Positions 58,518-64,000 of a stretch of 64,000 bases of DNA are shown here, piece by piece. A program made the translations under genes and the position numbers. Numbering within the stretch: position 1 is the first letter of the stretch; each line of letters begins with the position of its first letter. This stretch comes from Halomonas sp. YLGW01 (GTDB taxonomy: Bacteria > Pseudomonadota > Gammaproteobacteria > Pseudomonadales > Halomonadaceae): contig NZ_CP062005.1 of assembly GCF_014840935.1 (NCBI RefSeq), positions 1 through 64,000 of the forward strand, read 5' to 3'. Under the pieces are notes generated by a model. It ran no database searches. It was not told the origin of the DNA and saw only the letters and a program-made list of their open reading frames with translations.

Positions 58518-59226
58518 AGACCTGTATAAATCTTTCGGTGACCTGGAGGTGCTCAAGGGCATCGACCTGGAGGTCGAGTCGGGCGAGGTGGTCGCGGTCA
58601 TCGGTCGCAGCGGCTCGGGCAAGAGCACCTTTCTGCGCTGCCTCAACCAGCTCGAGCAACACGACTGGGGCACCATTCATCTGGCCGATCAGCGTCTCGA
58701 TGGCGCCGCGATGTCGCCGGGTGAGCTGAGCCAGAACGTGGGCATGGTGTTCCAGAGCTTCAACCTGTTCCCGCACAAGACGGTGATCGAGAACGTCATG
58801 CTGGCTCCCGTGGTGGTCAAGCAGACGCCCCGAGCCGAGGCGCGCAGGATCGCCGAAGAAGTGCTCGACAAGGTCGGCATGCTGGAAAAGATCGATGCCT
58901 ACCCGGCCCAGCTCTCCGGCGGTCAGCAGCAGCGCGTCGCCATTGCCCGGGCGCTGGCGATGCAGCCGAAAGTACTCCTGTGTGACGAGGCGACCTCGGC
59001 ACTCGACCCCGAGCTGGTGGGCGAAGTGCTGCTGGTGCTGGAGAGCCTGGCGGCGGAGGGCATGACGCTGATTCTGGTCACTCACGAAATGAAGTTTGCG
59101 CGTGATGTCAGTCACCGGGTGGTGTTCATGCATCAGGGACGCATTCACGAATCGGGTGATCCGCAGACGCTCTTCACCCAGCCCAAGACGCCGGAACTGA
59201 GCCAGTTCATTGCCTCGGTGTTGTGA
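58498..59226 (+). CDS. ABC transporter ATP-binding protein (GlnQ/HisP type)
   Basis: A 242-residue ATPase. Walker A GRSGSGKSTFLRCLNQLE, signature LSGGQQQRVAIARALAMQP, Walker B VLLCDEATSALDPELVGEVL and switch histidine in LVTHEMKFARDVSHRVVFMH. It overlaps the second permease by 20 bases and ends the importer operon 46 bases before the RpiR gene. Confidence 0.95.
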   Translation: MALVSVKDLYKSFGDLEVLKGIDLEVESGEVVAVIGRSGSGKSTFLRCLNQLEQHDWGTIHLADQRLDGAAMSPGELSQNVGMVFQSFNLFPHKTVIENVMLAPVVVKQTPRAEARRIAEEVLDKVGMLEKIDAYPAQLSGGQQQRVAIARALAMQPKVLLCDEATSALDPELVGEVLLVLESLAAEGMTLILVTHEMKFARDVSHRVVFMHQGRIHESGDPQTLFTQPKTPELSQFIASVL

Positions 59227-59272
59227 GCGGGGGGCGGTAACTAGTAACTAATAGAGGCGTAACGCGAGAATC

Positions 59273-60133
59273 ATGATGTCGGGAGCGAGTACACAGATCC
59301 ATATCGGGCGTCGGCTACAGCAGCATTTTTCCGAGCTGGGGCCCCAGGAGCGCCGGGTGGCCGACTTCATCCTGGCCCATCTGGAGGATCTGGCGGTCTA
59401 CAGTGCCGCGGACCTCTCGCGCCTGAGCGGAGTGTCGAAGGCCACCGTCACGCGCCTGTTCAAACGGCTGGGCTTTGACGACTTCAAGGCGGTCAAGGCG
59501 CATGCGCGGCAATTGCGCCACTATGGCGTGCCTTTGGTGTCGGGCGCCGATGCGCTGGGCGATGAGGTCGAGCGCTTCCGCCGTCATGCCGAGCGTGAGC
59601 AGGACAATCTGCGTCAGTGCCTGGAGGGGCTGACGCCGGTGCTGTTCGACGAGGTGGTCAGCGCGTTGGACGAAGCGCCGACCCTGGCCGTGATCGGCTA
59701 CCGCAACAGCTATCCGATCGCCCTGCATCTGCGCCAGCAGTTGCTGCAGGCTCGGGCAGGGGTGCGGTTGCTGCCGGCACCCAATCAATCGCTGGCGGAA
59801 GAGCTGGTCGAGCTCGATCCGCAGGCGCTGATCGTGCTGGTCGGTTTTCGTCGTCGCCCGCGGCTGTTCGACGCGCTGATCGAGACGCTGGCTCAGCGAG
59901 ACCAGCGCGTGCTGCTGATCGGCGATCCGACGACCGCCAAATACGATGATCGCGTGACCTGGCGGCTCGAATGTTCGCTGGAGACGATTTCGGCGTTCGA
60001 CAGCTATGCCAGTCCAATGAGCCTGGTCAGTCTGCTGGCCAATGCCATGCTGCATCGTCGGTTGGCGCAGGGGCGTGCGCGCATCGGTGAGGTCATGGAG
60101 CTCTATCAGGAGCTCGACGAACTGGCGCCCTAG
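59273..60133 (+). CDS. MurR/RpiR-family regulator
   Basis: A 286-residue regulator: RpiR-type HTH (about 15-80, ERRVADFILAHLEDLAVYSAADLSRLSGVSKATVTRLFKRLGF) and a SIS sugar-phosphate/ligand domain (about 125-260, TLAVIGYRNSYPIALHLRQQLL). RpiR regulators often sit next to the transporter or catabolic genes they control. Target here may be the ABC importer, the DSD1-type gene or allE-allA. The effector is unknown. Confidence 0.88.
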   Translation: MMSGASTQIHIGRRLQQHFSELGPQERRVADFILAHLEDLAVYSAADLSRLSGVSKATVTRLFKRLGFDDFKAVKAHARQLRHYGVPLVSGADALGDEVERFRRHAEREQDNLRQCLEGLTPVLFDEVVSALDEAPTLAVIGYRNSYPIALHLRQQLLQARAGVRLLPAPNQSLAEELVELDPQALIVLVGFRRRPRLFDALIETLAQRDQRVLLIGDPTTAKYDDRVTWRLECSLETISAFDSYASPMSLVSLLANAMLHRRLAQGRARIGEVMELYQELDELAP

Positions 60134-60303
60134 GGAAGGCCCGCCGACGGCCGCCGGCGCGCTGATGCCTGGGGTGTCTGCGCCGGATGGCCTGTTCGCG
60201 CTCTGCGCGAACAGACATCGGCAAGAAAAGAAATCCGTAGAATGACACGGATAAGAATAGGAGCCGGAACCGCCGGCCCGTCACCCTTGATTGAGGAGAG
60301 AGC

Positions 60304-61155
60304 ATGCCACAGCGTTCCTACTACGCCCCCCAGGGCGGATTGCCCCCCCAGACTCAGCTGCTGTCGGACCGGGCGGTGTTCACCGACGCCTACGCGATCA
60401 TTCCCAAGGGCGTGCTGCGCGATATCGTTGCAAGCTACCTGCCCTTCTGGGAGAAGACCCGGCTGTGGGTGCTGTCGCGGCCGATGTCGGGCTTCGCGGA
60501 GACCTTCTCCCAGTACATCATGGAAATCGCCCCGGGCGGCGGCAGCGACCGGCCCGAGCTCGATCCCGGCGCCGAGGGGGTGCTGTTCGTGGTGGAGGGT
60601 GAGCTGACCCTGACGCTTGCCGGCGAGACGCATCTGATGCGCCCGGGGGGCTACGCCTTCATTCCGCCGGGATGCGACTGGCGGGTGCGCAACGAGGGCG
60701 CGAGCGAGGTGCGCTTCCACTGGATCCGCAAGGCCTATGAGGCCGTCGAGGGCCTCGAACCGCCCACGCCCTTCGTCACCAACGAGCAGGACATCGAACC
60801 GACCCCGATGCCGGATACCGACGGCAACTGGGCCACCACGCGCTTCGTCGACCCGGCCGACATGCGCCACGACATGCACGTCAACATCGTCACCTTCCAG
60901 CCCGGTGGCGTGATTCCCTTCGACGAGACCCATGTGATGGAGCACGGCCTCTACGTGCTCGAGGGCAAGGCCGTCTATCATCTCAACCAGAACTGGGTCG
61001 AAGTCGAGGCCGGCGACTACATGTGGCTGCGCGCCTTCTGCCCGCAGGCCTGCTATGCGGGTGGCCCCGGCCCCTTCCGCTACCTGCTCTACAAGGACGT
61101 CAATCGCCACATGGCGCTGAACGCCTCCGCGGCCTATCGGGGCCTGCACCGCTAA
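60304..61155 (+). CDS. allE: (S)-ureidoglycine aminohydrolase
   Basis: AllE (YlbA, UGlyAH) converts S-ureidoglycine to S-ureidoglycolate and ammonia. The 283-residue bicupin has LLSDRAVFTDAYAIIPKGVL, the N-cupin segments LFVVEGELTLTL and GGYAFIPPGCDWRVRNEG, and the C-cupin metal motif in VMEHGLYVLEGKAVYHLNQN with AGDYMWLRAFCPQACYAGG. It precedes allA by 20 bases. The presence of AllE implies the AllC (amidohydrolase) route from allantoate. Confidence 0.93.
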   Translation: MPQRSYYAPQGGLPPQTQLLSDRAVFTDAYAIIPKGVLRDIVASYLPFWEKTRLWVLSRPMSGFAETFSQYIMEIAPGGGSDRPELDPGAEGVLFVVEGELTLTLAGETHLMRPGGYAFIPPGCDWRVRNEGASEVRFHWIRKAYEAVEGLEPPTPFVTNEQDIEPTPMPDTDGNWATTRFVDPADMRHDMHVNIVTFQPGGVIPFDETHVMEHGLYVLEGKAVYHLNQNWVEVEAGDYMWLRAFCPQACYAGGPGPFRYLLYKDVNRHMALNASAAYRGLHR

Positions 61156-61175
61156 CGCTGGCCGAGGAGCCTGCC

Positions 61176-61664
61176 ATGCTCGAGTTGATCGCCCGCCCCC
61201 TGACCCGCGAGGCCTTCGCGCCCTTCGGCGATGTCATCGACAGCCGCGGGTCGGCGGCCTTCCCCATCAACGCCGGGCGTACCCGGCGCCATCATGATCT
61301 GGCCAGCGTCGAGCTGCTCGGCGAGGGCGCGCGGCCGCTGATCAGTGTCTTCGTCAGCCAGCCGGTCAGCCTGCCCCTGGAGCTCCCCCACCTTGAGCGC
61401 CATCCGCTGGGCAGCCAGGCCTTCATGCCGCTGCACGAGGAACGCTTCCTGATCGTGGTGGCGCCCCCAGGCGAGGTCATCGACCCCGGCCAGGTCTGCG
61501 CCTTCGTCACCGATGGTCGCCAGGGTGTGAACTACCACGCCGGCACCTGGCATGCGGTGCAATCGGTGCTCGAGCGCGAGGGGGAATTTCTGGTCGTCGA
61601 CCGGGGCGGCCCTGGCGACAACTGCGACGAGCAGGCCCTAGCGGTGCGGGTGAGCCTGTCCTGA
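61176..61664 (+). CDS. allA: Ureidoglycolate lyase
   Basis: AllA cleaves S-ureidoglycolate to glyoxylate and urea. The 162-residue cupin-like protein starts LIARPLTREAFAPFGDVIDS and has HPLGSQAFMPLHEERFLIVV, GVNYHAGTWHAVQSVLEREG and FLVVDRGGPGDNCDEQAL. GAGGAG (61164-61169) gives the start. Normal length (about 160-165). Confidence 0.94.
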   Translation: MLELIARPLTREAFAPFGDVIDSRGSAAFPINAGRTRRHHDLASVELLGEGARPLISVFVSQPVSLPLELPHLERHPLGSQAFMPLHEERFLIVVAPPGEVIDPGQVCAFVTDGRQGVNYHAGTWHAVQSVLEREGEFLVVDRGGPGDNCDEQALAVRVSLS

Positions 61665-61793
61665 CGGTAAGCATGAACATGGGCTAAGCGCGGCTGCCTG
61701 GCCGGACTTTGGCTGCATTTTGGCTGCCATCGGCGCGATTGGGGCATGATGGCGTCCATGCTATCCCTTTTCCCCCATCGCCCAGGAGGCCTC

Positions 61794-63008
61794 ATGCACA
61801 CCGACAAGGGCACCATCGAGACCGGCCCCAATCTGCTGGCCGGTGTCAGCCTGCCCGCGGCGGCGGTCTTCGAGCCGGCGCTGGCCCATAACCTGACCTG
61901 GATGCAGGCCTTCGCCGACGCCCATGGCGCCCGGCTCGCTCCCCACGGCAAGACCACCATGACCCCGGCGCTCTTCAAGCGTCAGCTCGAGGCGGGCGCC
62001 TGGGGCATCACCCTCGCCACCGCCCCTCAGTGCCGTGCTGCCTTCGCCCATGGCGCCACACGGCTGCTGATGGCCAACCAGCTGATCGGCGAGCCCAACA
62101 TGGCGATCATCGCCGACCTGATCGAGGACGGCGCCGAGGTCTATTGCGTGGTCGACAGCGCCGCCAACGTCGCGCAGCTGGGACGTTACTTCGCGGCCCG
62201 CGGCTTGAGGCTCAACGTATTGATCGAGCTGGGTGTGGCGGGTGGACGCTGCGGCTGTCGTGACCAGACGCAGGTGCTGGCGCTGGCCGCACGCCTCCAG
62301 GAAGAGCCGGCGCTGGTGCTGGCCGGGCTCGAGGGCTATGAGGGCGTGGTGAAGGCCGACGATGGCGAACCGGCGGCGGCGATCCGTGCCTACGCCTGGC
62401 GCATGGTCGAGGCCGCCCAGGCGTTGGAGGAGGCCGGTTTGATCGAGGCCGAGACGGCGCTGATTACTGCCTCGGGCTCGGCCTGGTACGACCTGATCGC
62501 CGAGGTCTTTCACGAGGCCGAGCTCGGCGCACCCTTCGTGCCGGTGCTGCGTCCCGGCTGCTATGTGGTGCATGACCACGGCATCTATCGTCAGGCGCAA
62601 CGGGGCGTGCTTAAGCGTCAGCCGACGCTTAAGCAGGGCCTTGAGCCGGCGCTCGAGATCTTCGCCCAGGTGCAGTCGCTGCCGGAGCCGGGACTTGCCG
62701 TGGTGGCCATGGGCAAGCGCGACATCGGCGCCGACCAGCTGCCAGAGCCCCTGCGCCGCTATCGGGAGGGCGGCGCTGCCGAGCAGACGCTGTCGGTGGC
62801 CGGCTGGAAAGTCGTCAAGCTTATGGATCAGCACGCCTTCGTGCGGCTGCCCGCCGCAGCGGATGGGAGTGATGCGGACGAGGTGCGCATCGGCGACATC
62901 GTCGCCTTCGGTGCCTCACACCCCTGCCTGACCTTCGACAAGTGGCGCCGCGTCTGTCGGGTCGACGCGGCGCTCGATGTCATCGAGGAGATGCCTACCT
63001 GTTTCTAG
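61794..63008 (+). CDS. DSD1-family PLP enzyme (D-threonine aldolase/D-serine dehydratase type)
   Basis: A 404-residue alanine-racemase-N fold PLP enzyme of the DSD1/D-threonine aldolase family. The PLP lysine is K53 in PHGKTTMTP. The metal ligands are H376 and C378 in SHPCLTFD. AGGAGG gives ATG 61794. The reaction cannot be fixed: D-serine/D-threonine type dehydratase, aldolase, or a hydroxy-amino-acid aldolase using glyoxylate and glycine are options. The neighbouring RpiR regulator and AllA, which produces glyoxylate, make a glyoxylate/D-amino-acid role plausible, but unproven. Confidence 0.82.
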   Translation: MHTDKGTIETGPNLLAGVSLPAAAVFEPALAHNLTWMQAFADAHGARLAPHGKTTMTPALFKRQLEAGAWGITLATAPQCRAAFAHGATRLLMANQLIGEPNMAIIADLIEDGAEVYCVVDSAANVAQLGRYFAARGLRLNVLIELGVAGGRCGCRDQTQVLALAARLQEEPALVLAGLEGYEGVVKADDGEPAAAIRAYAWRMVEAAQALEEAGLIEAETALITASGSAWYDLIAEVFHEAELGAPFVPVLRPGCYVVHDHGIYRQAQRGVLKRQPTLKQGLEPALEIFAQVQSLPEPGLAVVAMGKRDIGADQLPEPLRRYREGGAAEQTLSVAGWKVVKLMDQHAFVRLPAAADGSDADEVRIGDIVAFGASHPCLTFDKWRRVCRVDAALDVIEEMPTCF

Positions 63009-63054
63009 GCATGATCATCAGGGAAGTCGTCGTGACGGGGGGCAGAGCAGGGCG

Positions 63055-64000
63055 TCATGACGGCTCGTGCTCGGCGGGGCCGGCCTCGCGGTTGGGCAGT
63101 ACCAGGTTCATGACGATGGCGCATAGGGCGCCGGGAATCAGCCCGGATTCGATGATCGCCTGAAGGTTGTCATCGAGGCCCGCATAGAGGCCCTGCTGCG
63201 CCGGTAGGCCGATGGCCGCCGCCAGCGAGACGCCGATGATCACCATGTTGCGCTTGTCGAAGGCGACATGGGACAGCATCTTGATGCCGGCACTGGCGAT
63301 CATGCCGAACATGATCAGCACGGCGCCGCCCAGAACGGCATCGGGAATGCTCGAGATCAGCGCGCCGAGCTTGGGTACCAGCCCGGCGATCACCAGGAAG
63401 GCCCCGCCGATCGCCACCACGTAGCGGCTGACCACCCCGGTCAGTGCCACCATGCCGACGTTCTGGCTGAAGCTGATCTGCGGGAAGGCATTGAACACCG
63501 CCGCGAACACGCTGGACAGGCCATCGGCCATCACGCCCCCGGAGAGCTCGCGCCGGGTCGGCTGGCGGTCCATGCCCCCCGAGGTGGTGCCGACGATGTC
63601 GGCGATCGACTCGGCGCAGGTCACCACCGCCAGCAGCACCACCGGCAGGATCGCCGCCAGGTGAAACTCGACGCCGATGGCGAGCGGCGCCGGCAGCGAC
63701 AGCCAGCTCGCCTCTCCCACCCCGGAGACATCCACCAGGCCGAAGGTCGCGGCGGTGGCGTAGCCCGCCAGCAGGCCGATCAGCGGCGCCGCCTCCGACC
63801 AGATGCCACGGCCGAACTGATGCAGCCCCAGGGTCACCAGCAGCACCAGGGCCGCCAGCAACAGATGGTGGGGGGCCCCGAAGTCGGCGGCGCCGAAGCC
63901 GCCGCCCACATAGGCAAAGCCCACCGGAATCAGCAGGGTGCCGAGCATCACCACGAAGGTGCCGGTCACCACCGGCGGGAACAGGAAGCGCACCCAGCGC
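63055..64000 (-). CDS. NCS2 uracil/xanthine/urate permease (5' end beyond window)
   Basis: A nucleobase:cation symporter-2 transporter, cut at the window end. At least 312 C-terminal residues are seen, and no upstream stop is visible, so the start lies past 64000. Family features: ITxxxxSxxD-type region (VVTCAESIADIVG), the signature FPQISFSQNVGMVALTGVVSRYVV and LGGAVLIMFGMIASAGIKML. Its place at the end of a urate gene set suggests a xanthine/urate importer (UacT/YgfU-like), which is inference. Confidence 0.9.
   Translation of the reverse strand, partial: RWVRFLFPPVVTGTFVVMLGTLLIPVGFAYVGGGFGAADFGAPHHLLLAALVLLVTLGLHQFGRGIWSEAAPLIGLLAGYATAATFGLVDVSGVGEASWLSLPAPLAIGVEFHLAAILPVVLLAVVTCAESIADIVGTTSGGMDRQPTRRELSGGVMADGLSSVFAAVFNAFPQISFSQNVGMVALTGVVSRYVVAIGGAFLVIAGLVPKLGALISSIPDAVLGGAVLIMFGMIASAGIKMLSHVAFDKRNMVIIGVSLAAAIGLPAQQGLYAGLDDNLQAIIESGLIPGALCAIVMNLVLPNREAGPAEHEPS

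Overview
The window starts at the first base of dnaA and runs through dnaN, recF and gyrB, so it is the replication-origin side of a bacterial chromosome. The DNA is GC-rich. The gene sets (zapA-6S RNA-fau, ygfB-pepP-ubiH-ubiI, gshB-tonB-yqgE-ruvX, heptose/Kdo lipopolysaccharide genes, glyQ-glyS) are those of a Gram-negative gammaproteobacterium. A Halomonas-like member of the Halomonadaceae is my best guess; this rests on gene order and protein style, not on a database search.

Layout. 1-7.2 kb: replication genes with five parS-like 16-mers, two of them inside recF, then gmhB. 7.2-10.2 kb: glyQ-glyS. 10.3-20.1 kb: lipopolysaccharide inner-core block (hldD, waaF, three further glycosyltransferases, kdkA, a waaC-like heptosyltransferase, hldE, waaA); with gmhB it covers most of the ADP-heptose route. 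20.1-39.2 kb: housekeeping genes (rpiA, ilvA, a 31-residue membrane peptide gene with its own promoter and terminator, fau, 6S RNA, zapA, ygfB-pepP-ubiH-ubiI, ctpA-envC-gpmI, rhodanese, secB, rsmE, an S1-type RNA-binding gene, gshB-tonB-yqgE-ruvX).

39.2-50.6 kb is an accessory signalling region. It holds a PilZ protein with a degenerate HD-GYP domain, a broken GGDEF gene fused to a decayed copy of the pyrB 3' end, a sigma-28-type promoter, a chemoreceptor, an MHYT-PAS-GGDEF-EAL protein, a dCache-PAS-GGDEF cyclase, and a TetR/oxidoreductase pair with a clear double operator. Its right edge is the intact pyrB with a matching terminator and 3' end, so about 9 kb lies between direct repeats of the pyrB end.

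51.7-64 kb is a urate/allantoin catabolic locus: an IclR regulator, uraD, uraH, puuD (membrane urate oxidase with a cytochrome c domain), puuE, an amino-acid-type ABC importer, an RpiR regulator, allE, allA, a DSD1-family PLP enzyme, and an NCS2 permease that runs off the end. Together these take urate to glyoxylate and urea, except that no allantoate amidohydrolase is present in the window.

No tRNA, rRNA, CRISPR array or complete insertion sequence was seen.
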